Origin: CAZCZR01 sp964503455
GTDB lineage: Bacteria; Bacillota; Clostridia; UBA1381
DNA length: 48,200 nt
Direction: 5' to 3'
Assembly (NCBI GenBank): GCA_964503455.1
Contig: CAZCZR010000006.1
Location: 1-48,200, forward strand
The notes below the pieces were generated by a model. The model worked only from the letters and a program-made list of their open reading frames with translations, was not told where the DNA came from and made no database searches. This document shows, in pieces, positions 32,949-40,858 of this stretch. The stretch's first letter is position 1. The number at the start of each line of letters is the position of its first letter. Both the position numbers and the translations under genes were made by a program.

Positions 32949-34121
32949 ATGGATAAAAAAGAATATGCACTTAAAATGCACGAGCAATGGCAGGGAAAGA
33001 TCGAGGTCATCTCCCGCGCGAAGATAGACAGCGCCGAGGATCTGGCTGTCGCTTATACTCCGGGCGTTGCCGAGCCGTGTCTGGAGATCGCGAAGGACAC
33101 GGAGCTTTCCTATAAATATACAAGACGTCACAATCTTGTGGCGGTGGTCACCGACGGAAGCGCGGTCTTGGGTTTGGGCGACATAGGCCCCGAGGCGGGT
33201 ATGCCCGTTATGGAAGGGAAATGCGCACTGTTCAAGAGATTCGGAGACGTGGACGCGTTCCCGCTGTGCGTGAGATCGAAAAATGTTGACGATATAGTAA
33301 AAACGGTAAGTCTTTTGGCGGGCAGCTTCGGCGGCGTGAATCTTGAGGATATATCCGCGCCGAGATGCTTCGAGATAGAAAGAAAGCTAAAGGAAGTATG
33401 CGACATACCTATCTTCCATGATGACCAGCACGGCACGGCGGTCGTTGTGCTGTCGGGCATAATCAACGCGCTTAAGGTAGTCGGCAAGAAGATAGAGGAT
33501 ATAAGCGCCGTTATAAGCGGCGCCGGAGCCGCGGGTATAGCTATCACAAAGCTGCTTATGTCCGTGGGACTGCGCGATGTTATCCTCTGCGACAGCAAGG
33601 GCGCTATATGCGAGGGCATGGAGGGTCTTAACCCTGTCAAGGCCGAGATGGCAAAGATCACCAACCGCTCAAAGAAGCGCGGAACTCTTAAGGACGTTAT
33701 CGCGGGGGCGGATGTGTTTGTCGGCGTATCCGCGCCGGGCATTTTGACTGCCGATATGGTTAGGACTATGGCGGCGGACCCGATAGTGTTCGCAATGTCA
33801 AACCCCGTTCCCGAAATAATGCCCGACGAGGCCGCAAAGGCGGGAGTGAAGGTGATAGGCACCGGCAGAAGCGATTTCCCGAATCAGATCAACAATGTTT
33901 TAGCATTCCCCGGAATTTTCCGCGGAGCGCTTGACGTGAGAGCTTCGGATATAAACGATGAGATGAAGATCGCCGCCGCAAAGGCTATAGCCGGACTTAT
34001 AAGCGATGACGAGGTAAGACCGGACTACGTTATCCCGGCGGCGCTCGATCCCAGAGTAAAGGACGCTGTGGCGGCAGCGGTTGCCGAGGCGGCGAGAAAA
34101 ACAGGGGTCGCAAGACTGTAA
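32949..34121 (+). CDS. NAD(P)-dependent malic enzyme
   Basis: This enzyme oxidatively decarboxylates malate to pyruvate and CO2. The 390-residue length is that of the short bacterial form without a phosphotransacetylase domain. The catalytic tyrosine is in AYTPGVAEPC (about residue 37), the catalytic lysine in MEGKCALFKRFG (about 80), and the metal-binding aspartates in FHDDQHGTA (about 155). The dinucleotide-binding motif is VISGAGAAGIA (about 188-198). AAAGGAAG precedes the ATG. Cofactor choice cannot be decided by eye. A 19-bp palindrome lies 13 bp past its stop codon. Confidence 0.95.
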   Translation: MDKKEYALKMHEQWQGKIEVISRAKIDSAEDLAVAYTPGVAEPCLEIAKDTELSYKYTRRHNLVAVVTDGSAVLGLGDIGPEAGMPVMEGKCALFKRFGDVDAFPLCVRSKNVDDIVKTVSLLAGSFGGVNLEDISAPRCFEIERKLKEVCDIPIFHDDQHGTAVVVLSGIINALKVVGKKIEDISAVISGAGAAGIAITKLLMSVGLRDVILCDSKGAICEGMEGLNPVKAEMAKITNRSKKRGTLKDVIAGADVFVGVSAPGILTADMVRTMAADPIVFAMSNPVPEIMPDEAAKAGVKVIGTGRSDFPNQINNVLAFPGIFRGALDVRASDINDEMKIAAAKAIAGLISDDEVRPDYVIPAALDPRVKDAVAAAVAEAARKTGVARL

Positions 34122-34134
34122 AACCGTTCGCGTA

Positions 34135-34153
34135 TTTGTGAATAATTCACAAA
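34135..34153. promoter_or_regulatory. 19-bp palindrome, candidate regulator site
   Basis: TTTGTGAA-TAA-TTCACAAA is a perfect inverted repeat with a 3-bp centre. It resembles the Rex (TTGTGAA-N4-TTCACAA) and CRP/FNR-like (TGTGA-N6-TCACA) consensus sites, but the spacer is one base shorter than either. It could also be a weak terminator hairpin of the malic enzyme gene. Confidence 0.45.
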
Positions 34154-34317
34154 CTGAGCGTGTTTTTAAACTTTTTTGTCTGTTTTTTGTATAGCTTTTT
34201 TCCAAAAAACAATGTACAATATATTTATATAGTAGGAGAGTGACGGATTTGGCGTTAAATGCCGGTCTGTCCGGCGAATAACCTTTAAACAACAAAACAA
34301 AAAGGAGAGATATAACT
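34154..34317 (+). other. Leader and promoter region of the secreted protein gene
   Basis: The region is T-rich, with candidate -10 sequences TACAAT (34215-34220) and TATAGT (34228-34233) but no well-spaced -35 box. A GCCGG-TCTGT-CCGGC hairpin (34261-34275) lies in the leader. GGAGAG precedes the start codon. Confidence 0.35.
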
Positions 34318-35091
34318 ATGAAATTGAAGAACAAAATATTGTCCATGCTGGCGGTAACGACTTTGGCGGCGGGCATGATCGCTGTTCCCACGACTGCTGA
34401 GGTAACACCTGTTTACATCAACCACTCGGATTTCAGCGACTGCGCTATAGGTGGATCTACCGAAGAGGGCGGTATCTACGGCACAGGTATTATTATTGAC
34501 GGCAACCCCTGGCTTTCAAAGGGTTCGACGGCAATTGCATACAATACATTCCTTCACGATGACGAGAGAAACGTAAACTACTGCCGTTTCTACGCTAACT
34601 GCGAGAAGGCGGGCGCATACGGCGCGGGTTCAAAGTACGTATATCAGAGAGATACTTCGGCTAACTATACGCAGGAATACGGTCTGTGCGAATTTGATTT
34701 CAGACTCAGAATGGGTACATGGTCGATGATGTTCGGCGACTTTACCGACGCTACATCAAACACAAACTACATAGTCGGAAATATCCACTTCTCGGACGGT
34801 TTGGTAACTGCTGACTCGGTATCGGGCGCTAAGCAGCTTGCAAAGCTTGACACAGACAAGTGGTATAAGCTCAGAATCACTGTAAACTGCAAGACGCAGG
34901 AATACAGCGCAAAGATCACAGACGTTGCAACGGGCGCTGTAGTAGGCACTGTTGAGGATGTTGACTGGGTACAGAAGCAGGCTACCGGCGTAAGAACATG
35001 GTGCTTCTCATACGCTAAGGGCATGGGCCCGTACTGCTTCGATGTAACGGACGTTACAATCGACAAGGCGTCAACAAAGTATGACCTGTAA
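34318..35091 (+). CDS. Secreted beta-sandwich protein, unknown function
   Basis: The 257-residue product has a clear signal peptide (1-27, ending TTAEV), so it is exported without an anchor. The mature part alternates short strands with Gly/Asn/Thr turns (for example CEFDFRLRMGTWSMMFGDF and DKWYKLRITVNCKTQEYSAKI), typical of laminin-G or concanavalin-like jelly rolls. Seven cysteines are spread through it. I recognise no named family; a carbohydrate- or surface-binding role is only an inference from fold pattern. Codon use is strongly biased (ACA, GTA, AGA, AAG), like rpsO, which suggests high expression. A strong terminator follows and the AraC-type regulator is next. Confidence 0.8.
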   Translation: MKLKNKILSMLAVTTLAAGMIAVPTTAEVTPVYINHSDFSDCAIGGSTEEGGIYGTGIIIDGNPWLSKGSTAIAYNTFLHDDERNVNYCRFYANCEKAGAYGAGSKYVYQRDTSANYTQEYGLCEFDFRLRMGTWSMMFGDFTDATSNTNYIVGNIHFSDGLVTADSVSGAKQLAKLDTDKWYKLRITVNCKTQEYSAKITDVATGAVVGTVEDVDWVQKQATGVRTWCFSYAKGMGPYCFDVTDVTIDKASTKYDL

Positions 35092-35129
35092 TTCAGACGT
35101 ATATAACTTAAAATAATAAAAATAATATA

Positions 35130-35162
35130 GGGCGGAGCCTGAACATGGGTTCCGCCCTTTTT
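35130..35162 (+). terminator. Intrinsic terminator of the secreted protein gene
   Basis: GGGCGGAGCC (35130-35139) pairs with GGTTCCGCCC (35148-35157) with one G-U pair, followed immediately by TTTTT. Confidence 0.9.
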
Positions 35163-35203
35163 GCACCGGAGATACCTGCATGAAAAATATGCCTTGCATG
35201 GAT

Positions 35204-35223
35204 ATATTTTTTTAAAAAAATAT
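35204..35223. repeat. 20-bp A/T palindrome upstream of the AraC-type gene
   Basis: ATA, seven T, seven A and TAT form a perfect palindrome just upstream of the -35 box at 35234. It may be bent DNA, an UP element or a protein site. Confidence 0.4.
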
Positions 35224-35233
35224 TTAAAAAGGG

Positions 35234-35262
35234 TTGATATTTTAATAAAAATGTAGTATAAT
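35234..35262 (+). promoter_or_regulatory. Promoter of the AraC-type regulator
   Basis: TTGATA (35234-35239) and a consensus TATAAT (35257-35262) are separated by 17 bp, giving a leader of about 35 nt. Confidence 0.8.
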
Positions 35263-35303
35263 TAAAATCAACGAAAGAAGAGAAGGAGTACGGTATCGGT
35301 AAA

Positions 35304-36434
35304 ATGAATGGTAAAATTGTCATCACTGACGAAACTGCAAAAAAAGAAATCTCATCTCAGCTTATTCGTTCTTATATGACCGGCACGGCCGGAAGTGAAA
35401 ACAATCTGAAGCTTATACAGCTTCTGACGGGGAATAAATTCCCGGAAAAATGCAGGCTTTTCCTGATAAAACCAAGAAGCGCGGGCTTCAGCCTCAATAC
35501 CTTTTGCAAGGATATTGAGAAGGACTCGTTTTTTGCGGGTGAGACAGAGCGCGGCATCGTGGCTGTTTTGAGCCGCGCCGAGCAGGAGCAGGATGTAAAG
35601 GCGGTGTGCCGCAAAATCATGTCGGCGCCGTGCTGCGGAAAGCTCATTGTCGCGGCGGGGGAATACTGCGCGGCGGCGGAGCTGCCGGCACAGTATGCCA
35701 AAACGCGCGAGGCGCTCGGATATAAGTTTTATAAGCCGGAGGGAGGACTTGTATATTCCTCGCAGACGCCGTTTAAAAGGCTTGAACAGGACACTGTCAC
35801 TGCGCTTGCCGAAAAGTTTATCCCCAATCCCGCAAATGATACCGAGCTTATCCGCAAGAGCGCAGACAAGCTGTGCGAGTATCTGGCGGAGGAACGCATA
35901 CATCCGTGCGATGCGAAGCTTATGTTCCGCTATTTTTTGTGCGGCATAAGCGATAATAAAATAACGCATCATCCGCGCTATCTGTACGGCAATGCCGTGG
36001 AAACAACAACCGACTTCAAACAGTTTGTGGCGGATTACATAAAAGAAATATGCTATGAAACGGGCCGCGGGAAAATGCGCGTCTACAGCTCGGCGGTCAA
36101 GCAAACCATACAAATAATAGAGGAAAATATCTCAAACGAGAATCTTTCCCTCAGATGGCTTGCGGGGACCATACTTTATACCAATGTGGACTATCTCGGC
36201 AAGCTGTTCAAAAAGGAAACGGGCAAGAATTTTTCGCATTACGTCAAGGAAATGCGCATGGAAATGGCGAAGCAGCTTATCCTTGAGGGCAAAAGCGATA
36301 AGATATACGAGGTGGCCGAAAAGGTCGGCTACGGTTCAAATTCACAGTATTTTTCACAGGTGTTCAAAAAATACACCGGCATATCTCCGCTTGAGTATAA
36401 GGAGTTTGTACGCAAGGGTGGAAATACCGTGTAA
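35304..36434 (+). CDS. AraC-family transcriptional regulator, YesN-like without receiver domain
   Basis: The 376-residue cytosolic protein ends in a double helix-turn-helix AraC domain (about 268-370): NLSLRWLAGTILYTNVDYLGKLFKKETGKNF and IYEVAEKVGYGSNSQYFSQVFKKYTGISPLEY carry the two recognition helices. The region before it (about 100-170, with ELPAQYAKTREALGYKFYKPEGGLVY) resembles the linker domain of YesN response regulators, but the N-terminal phospho-receiver is missing, so control by phosphorylation is unlikely. GAAGGAG lies about 15 nt before the ATG, a long spacing. It has its own promoter and lies between two surface-protein genes. A 12-bp direct repeat begins in its stop codon, so control of the downstream SLH gene is an inference. 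Confidence 0.88.
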   Translation: MNGKIVITDETAKKEISSQLIRSYMTGTAGSENNLKLIQLLTGNKFPEKCRLFLIKPRSAGFSLNTFCKDIEKDSFFAGETERGIVAVLSRAEQEQDVKAVCRKIMSAPCCGKLIVAAGEYCAAAELPAQYAKTREALGYKFYKPEGGLVYSSQTPFKRLEQDTVTALAEKFIPNPANDTELIRKSADKLCEYLAEERIHPCDAKLMFRYFLCGISDNKITHHPRYLYGNAVETTTDFKQFVADYIKEICYETGRGKMRVYSSAVKQTIQIIEENISNENLSLRWLAGTILYTNVDYLGKLFKKETGKNFSHYVKEMRMEMAKQLILEGKSDKIYEVAEKVGYGSNSQYFSQVFKKYTGISPLEYKEFVRKGGNTV

Positions 36435-36465
36435 AAATATCTGTTATTTGAACAAAAATATCTGT
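36433..36465 (+). promoter_or_regulatory. 12-bp direct repeat at 21-bp spacing, candidate AraC-type operator
   Basis: AAAAATATCTGT occurs perfectly at 36433-36444 and 36454-36465, start to start 21 bp, two helical turns. The second copy ends about 10 bp before the putative -35 region of the SLH gene. Tandem half-sites at 21 bp next to the -35 box are the arrangement used by AraC at araI1-araI2. Confidence 0.6.
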
Positions 36466-36473
36466 ATATTTAC

Positions 36474-36502
36474 TTTTGTTATGGAAGTAAATATTATATA
36501 AT
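36474..36502 (+). promoter_or_regulatory. Promoter of the large SLH gene (weak -35, consensus -10)
   Basis: A consensus TATAAT is at 36497-36502. At 16-17 bp spacing the -35 region reads TTTTGT/TTTGTT, far from consensus, which fits a promoter that needs an activator. The leader would be about 110 nt. Confidence 0.55.
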
Positions 36503-36517
36503 TTTAGTTGTTGCTTA

Positions 36518-36588
36518 CAGACCGGACGGTCTGATATGCATAAGTAATATATTTATAAGGATATTTAACTTGCCGCGTGCCGCGGTAA
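36518..36588 (+). promoter_or_regulatory. Two hairpins in the SLH-gene leader
   Basis: CAGACCG-GA-CGGTCTG (36518-36533) is a perfect palindrome at the predicted 5' end of the transcript. TTGCCGCG-TGC-CGCGGTAA (36570-36588) forms an 8-bp hairpin. Such hairpins can protect mRNA ends; the first could also be an operator. Confidence 0.5.
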
Positions 36589-36619
36589 CGGGGGATATCC
36601 GGGAAACGGAGGTATTTAC

Positions 36620-39600
36620 ATGAACAAACACATGAAAAAGTTTATTAGTGTGTTGATCACCGCTTCTATGGCACTGGCTTCGATGACGTTTGCGTATGCT
36701 GCGGACGACGATACGGCTTCGACAGAAACCACCGAAACCACAGAAGCGGCTACCGCCACAGCGGCTCCGGCGTCTACTTCTTTTGATGATGATGATTATT
36801 ATCAGGAATCAGTAGATCTGCTCCAGAAGCTGGGCATAATTGTCGGCGATGACAGCGGAAATGTTAATCCCGACCAGAACATAACCAGAACAGAGATGGC
36901 TACTATTGTTTTGAGAATTCTCAAGGTTGACGCTACGACATACAAGGGAATTTTCGCAGATGTTGCCAACGATTTCTGGGGCGCAAGCATTATTCAGTCG
37001 GCGGCTGACTCGGGTATAATCGCGGGTTACGGCGACGGCAACTTCGGCCCGAACGACGAGGTTCTTTACGAGCAGGTTGCAAAGATGCTTGTATGCGCTA
37101 TAAACTATCAGCAGTTTGCCGATAATCAGGGAGGGTATCCTTACGGCTACTTAACAGTAGCGGCAGCTCAGGATATTACAAAGAACGCTACAGGCACAAC
37201 GGGCGTTGCGGCTCCCAGAGGTCTTGTTATAAAAATGGTTTATAACACCATCCTCAACGCAGACTATGCGAAGGCTACAAAGATAATCAACGGCGTACCG
37301 CAGTATGAATACAACAACGACTACACAATCGCGTCGGATAAGTTTGATCTTTACAAGATAAAGGGTCAGCTTCTTGCCACATCGACAAAGTCGCTGCTTA
37401 CAAAAACGCCTGTTGACGGTCAGATCTATATCGATTCTGACGAGGATGACGGAGATGAGATCCTTGTAGATACGGATCTTAAGGACATCGACGATCTCGT
37501 TGGTATCCAGTCGAAGATCTTCTATCAGGTATCGTCGGACGGAGAGTATAATGTTGTAGCGATTATTCCGCTGAACAACAAGTCAAAGACTCTTGAGATC
37601 GATGCTACCGATATAGAGTCGGTTAACAGTATCGGTACAGACAATGCGTCTATAGAATATAAGCCGGACGCTAAGTCATCAAAGACAAAGACCGAGAAGA
37701 TCGCTAAGGAAGCTAAGATTCTTTACAACGGTCAGGCAGCGTATACCGCGGACGGTATTACATCCGAGGCTGCAACAAGAATTGAAACAGACGGTATCAC
37801 TATCGAAGAACTCCTTACACCGGTACAGGGTAAGGTAACTCTTATCGACAACGACAACGACAACAAGTATGACGTTGTATCGGTAGAGAAGTATGAGATC
37901 ATGCTTGTAACAACAGCAAACGATACAAAGGTAGTCGGCTATGTAAACGGCAGAACGACCACAATCGATGTTGACACTGTTATAAGCGACAAGACAATAA
38001 CCGTAATCAAGGCCGGCGATGAGGTCAAGACAAAGAACCTTAAGAAGGATGACGTTGCATCCGTTAAGAGAAATCTTGACAACAGCTACATAAGCATCGA
38101 GGTACCGGGCGAAAAAATTACAGGTACTATCACAAGAATGGCTGACGATGACGGCGATCTCGTTATCACCGTAGACGGCACGAAGTACACTGTCGATCCT
38201 AACGTATATGTAACATATGACAGCGACGGTATCAAGAGCGATAACCGTTCGACAGCGATCAGACTCGACAGCGATGCTGAGTTCACATTCGATTCCTTCG
38301 GAAGAATCGGAAACATTGAGTACACAACGACAACAGGCGGACTTGAAGGTAAGGAAAAGTACGGCTGGGTTGTTAAGGGCTACATAGACACAGACGAGGG
38401 CGAGAACGATGTAACAGTAAGACTGTACGACGTTGAAACCGCGAAGTTTATAAACCTTAAGACAGCATCGAAGGTTAACTTCTGGGCGCCGAACGCTACA
38501 GAGCCTGTAAACAAGGAACTTACGGTAGAGGATGTTGAGCGTACAACGAACGACTTCGGTCAGACAGACTATGTAACAGCAGGTTCGTATTCGATCAAGA
38601 TCTGTAAGTATGAAACAAACTCAAGCGGCGAGCTGACAAAGCTCTACTTGGGTATCAGCAACGCAACAGCTGCTAACGCAGACGGTTCGCCGGTAGTTGT
38701 ACAGACAACGGTTGCTACACGTCAGGGTGTAGGTACTGTCATGGACGGTAAGTACACAATGGTAGACGGCATCACAGAGCTGTGGGTACCGAATATCCCG
38801 GCTAAGATTTCAAACAAGAATCAGATGATCACGTTTGATACAGACATTAAGTCGTTCAGCACAGGTTCGGTAATCGCATCCAACTATCTGCCGAGAGAGT
38901 CTGCAGGTCAGGATACAGTCGTAGTTGACTGGGCAAGCGATACAAAGCAGCCCGGCCTCGTACTGAGATTCAACAGCGACCCGAACGCTACGGATACATC
39001 TATGGATGATGACGGATTTACGGCGAACAGCCACCCGACATTCATGCTTAACTCGATCAGCGCGGGCGTTGATGACGACGGCAACAGCGTATACTATCTG
39101 TCAGGTTACGAAGCAGGTACAGAGGTTGAGTATGTAACAATCGACACCTCCGCTGTATATGATATGTCTGCAAGCATTTTCAGTGACAGACAGTATTCAA
39201 AGTCAACTATCTGGACAGCAAGAGAAGAGGGCAGCACATATAAGACGCTTGATAACTACCTCAATGAAGGAGATATACTCCTTATAAACAACAAGGGTAC
39301 GCAGGCGCTGTCAATCCTGAGAACAGGTAATGTTACTCAGATGGAAGAGAACAAGAAGTTTGCATGGACCGATGGTGTACTCAGCTCGTACAACTCATCA
39401 TCGCGTAACGGCTGGTTCCAGGGCGATGTTTTGAGCATTGACATTCAGGATAATGTTATTGTTACAGCAGGTAACGATACGAACACCTATACATGGTCAA
39501 TAGATCCGAGCGCACCGATTACAGTTGCAAAGATCACTCTTGACAGCGACGGCAACGTAATTTCCGGATCGGCAAAGGTTGACACCGAGTCTATCAACGC

Positions 39601-39703
39601 AAGCGATCTTACGGAATCGCAGGGTCTGCCTTCATACGACAAGCTGGTAGTATTCTACCACAGAGGCGCGATCGTAGACATCTATGCGTACAGATTTGAA
39701 TAA
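36620..39703 (+). CDS. Large SLH-domain surface protein, candidate S-layer component
   Basis: The 1027-residue protein has a signal peptide (about 1-28, ending AYA), a Thr/Glu/Ala-rich spacer, and two clear N-terminal SLH repeats with a third degenerate one, between about 55 and 205 (ESVDLLQKLGIIVGD...ITRTEMATIVLRI; FADVANDFWGASIIQSAADSG...). These would anchor it to the cell wall. The remaining 800 residues are acidic, Thr/Asp/Val-rich, beta-type sequence without catalytic motifs; DNDNDNKYD (about 414-422) looks like a calcium loop. Codon use is highly biased (AGA, ACA, GTA, AAG) as in rpsO, so it is probably abundant. GGAGG lies 9 nt upstream. It has a structured leader and a UUCG-capped terminator. 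Confidence 0.88.
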   Translation: MNKHMKKFISVLITASMALASMTFAYAADDDTASTETTETTEAATATAAPASTSFDDDDYYQESVDLLQKLGIIVGDDSGNVNPDQNITRTEMATIVLRILKVDATTYKGIFADVANDFWGASIIQSAADSGIIAGYGDGNFGPNDEVLYEQVAKMLVCAINYQQFADNQGGYPYGYLTVAAAQDITKNATGTTGVAAPRGLVIKMVYNTILNADYAKATKIINGVPQYEYNNDYTIASDKFDLYKIKGQLLATSTKSLLTKTPVDGQIYIDSDEDDGDEILVDTDLKDIDDLVGIQSKIFYQVSSDGEYNVVAIIPLNNKSKTLEIDATDIESVNSIGTDNASIEYKPDAKSSKTKTEKIAKEAKILYNGQAAYTADGITSEAATRIETDGITIEELLTPVQGKVTLIDNDNDNKYDVVSVEKYEIMLVTTANDTKVVGYVNGRTTTIDVDTVISDKTITVIKAGDEVKTKNLKKDDVASVKRNLDNSYISIEVPGEKITGTITRMADDDGDLVITVDGTKYTVDPNVYVTYDSDGIKSDNRSTAIRLDSDAEFTFDSFGRIGNIEYTTTTGGLEGKEKYGWVVKGYIDTDEGENDVTVRLYDVETAKFINLKTASKVNFWAPNATEPVNKELTVEDVERTTNDFGQTDYVTAGSYSIKICKYETNSSGELTKLYLGISNATAANADGSPVVVQTTVATRQGVGTVMDGKYTMVDGITELWVPNIPAKISNKNQMITFDTDIKSFSTGSVIASNYLPRESAGQDTVVVDWASDTKQPGLVLRFNSDPNATDTSMDDDGFTANSHPTFMLNSISAGVDDDGNSVYYLSGYEAGTEVEYVTIDTSAVYDMSASIFSDRQYSKSTIWTAREEGSTYKTLDNYLNEGDILLINNKGTQALSILRTGNVTQMEENKKFAWTDGVLSSYNSSSRNGWFQGDVLSIDIQDNVIVTAGNDTNTYTWSIDPSAPITVAKITLDSDGNVISGSAKVDTESINASDLTESQGLPSYDKLVVFYHRGAIVDIYAYRFE

Positions 39704-39715
39704 TCTATAATTATA

Positions 39716-39748
39716 GGAGGGATCCTTCGGGATCTCTCTTATTTTTTT
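39716..39748 (+). terminator. Intrinsic terminator with UUCG tetraloop
   Basis: A 10-bp stem with two G-U pairs is capped by a C(TTCG)G tetraloop (39725-39730), an extra-stable cap. It is followed by TTA and seven T. It ends the large SLH gene. Confidence 0.88.
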
Positions 39749-39751
39749 GGC

Positions 39752-39851
39752 NNNNNNNNNNNNNNNNNNNNNNNNNNNNNNNNNNNNNNNNNNNNNNNNN
39801 NNNNNNNNNNNNNNNNNNNNNNNNNNNNNNNNNNNNNNNNNNNNNNNNNNN
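39752..39851. other. Assembly gap of 100 N
   Basis: Exactly 100 undetermined bases, the conventional scaffold-gap size. True distance and content are unknown. It is flanked on both sides by terminator hairpins. Confidence 0.98.
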
Positions 39852-39882
39852 AAAAAACAGGGGAGAAAATATTTTCCTCCCC
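39852..39882 (-). terminator. Intrinsic terminator of the SleB-like gene
   Basis: GGGGAG-AAAA (39860-39869) pairs with TTTT-C-CTCCCC (39872-39882 region). In the minus direction it is followed by TG and six T before the N run. The stop codon of the gene is about 8 nt upstream. Confidence 0.8.
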
Positions 39883-39889
39883 CGGGCGG

Positions 39890-40714
39890 CTACAGATAAA
39901 ATTCGTGGCCGCCTATTTTTGTATAAAAGGTTCTGTTTGCCGAGATCCAGCTGCTCTGGGCAACGGACGGATTGAAAAAGAAAAGAGAACCTCCGGCATG
40001 GTTCTCGCCGCGCAGCGCGCGTTTCGCCGCCTGAATACATGATACATCGGAATTATTGTAGACCGAACCGTTTATGACCGGCTCGAACTGTACGCCGTTT
40101 TTGCAGTCAAAGATAACGCCGTAGATAGTATTCGGGTACGCATTTGACGCGACGCGGTTCAATACGACATTTCCCACGGCTATCTGTCCGATGAACGGTT
40201 CGCCGGAGGCTTCGGCATATATGATGCGCGAAAGCCACATCAGCTCGTCGCGGCCGTAATACGGCGAGAGATACTCCTGCGGAACGCTTACGCCGGACTT
40301 AGTGACCGTGACGCATCTGTAAAGACTGTCCCAGTCCACATCAAAGCCGCCGGTTTCCGCCAAAAATCGTACCGGCACGTATGTTCTGCCGTCAATGATC
40401 TCGCACGCGGCGTTCATAAGCACCTGTTTTCCGCTGACGACAGCGGTTTTTGATCCGTCGCTGACAGAAATATGAGCGCCGCCGGAAAATTCCGCCGAAG
40501 CACGCTCGTTTTCCCAGCTGACCTTTGCGCCGAGAGCCTCGCAAAGGCTTCTCATTGGCGCGAATGTAATCCCCTCTCTGACGAATACATCTCCGTCCGT
40601 TTTGATATATTCGCCGTTTATACATATATCGGTAATCTCGCCCGCAAAAACGGGCGCGGCAATAAAAAACGCCGCCGTCACGGGGAGCAGCAGCCTTTTT
40701 AATAGTTTAAGCAT
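39890..40714 (-). CDS. SleB-like cell-wall hydrolase with CuAO-N-like domain
   Basis: The exported protein has 274 residues from the chosen start. A signal peptide (about 1-24, ending VFA) is followed by a copper-amine-oxidase N-like domain (about 27-138: ITFAPMRSLCEALGAKVSW and YVPVRFLAETGGFDVDW). A C-terminal Hydrolase_2 domain (about 158-274) has the catalytic-type glutamate in RIIYAEASGEPFIGQIAVG (Glu168). SleB proteins are lytic transglycosylases acting on spore cortex muramic lactam; vegetative CwlJ/SleB-like enzymes also exist. The second ATG (40714) is preferred because AAAGG abuts the first ATG but lies 9 nt from the second. The CuAO-N domain replaces the usual peptidoglycan-binding domain. 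Confidence 0.9.
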   Translation of the reverse strand: MLKLLKRLLLPVTAAFFIAAPVFAGEITDICINGEYIKTDGDVFVREGITFAPMRSLCEALGAKVSWENERASAEFSGGAHISVSDGSKTAVVSGKQVLMNAACEIIDGRTYVPVRFLAETGGFDVDWDSLYRCVTVTKSGVSVPQEYLSPYYGRDELMWLSRIIYAEASGEPFIGQIAVGNVVLNRVASNAYPNTIYGVIFDCKNGVQFEPVINGSVYNNSDVSCIQAAKRALRGENHAGGSLFFFNPSVAQSSWISANRTFYTKIGGHEFYL

Positions 40715-40761
40715 TAAAAACATCCTTTCGCTGCTTCCCTTTTCAACTTTTCTCCGAGGGT

Positions 40762-40790
40762 ATTATACCATACGGCGGCGGGATATTCAA
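40762..40790 (-). promoter_or_regulatory. Promoter of the SleB-like gene
   Basis: On the minus strand TTGAAT (40785-40790) and TATAAT (40762-40767) are separated by 17 bp, with an extended -10 TG. This is a vegetative sigma-A type rather than a sigma-G type promoter. Confidence 0.7.
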
Positions 40791-40810
40791 TGCAGAATAT
40801 ATGGAAAAAG

Positions 40811-40837
40811 AAAAACCGCCCGAAGCCTCGCGGGCGG
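40811..40837 (-). terminator. Intrinsic terminator of the nrdR-PHP-mnmE operon
   Basis: CCGCCCG (40816-40822) pairs with CGGGCGG (40831-40837). In the direction of transcription it is followed by TTTTTC and more T. It lies about 20 nt past the mnmE stop codon. Confidence 0.88.
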
Positions 40838-40858
40838 GACGGCTTATGCGGCGGGCTT

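Noticed and set aside
34135..34153. Confident assignment of the palindrome to Rex
   Set aside because: The spacer is one base shorter than the known consensus and no rex gene is in the window, so it is reported only as a candidate site.
36620..39703. Horizontal transfer of the large SLH gene because of its different codon use
   Set aside because: The same bias (AGA, ACA, GTA, AAG) is seen in rpsO and pnp, so high expression explains it better than transfer.
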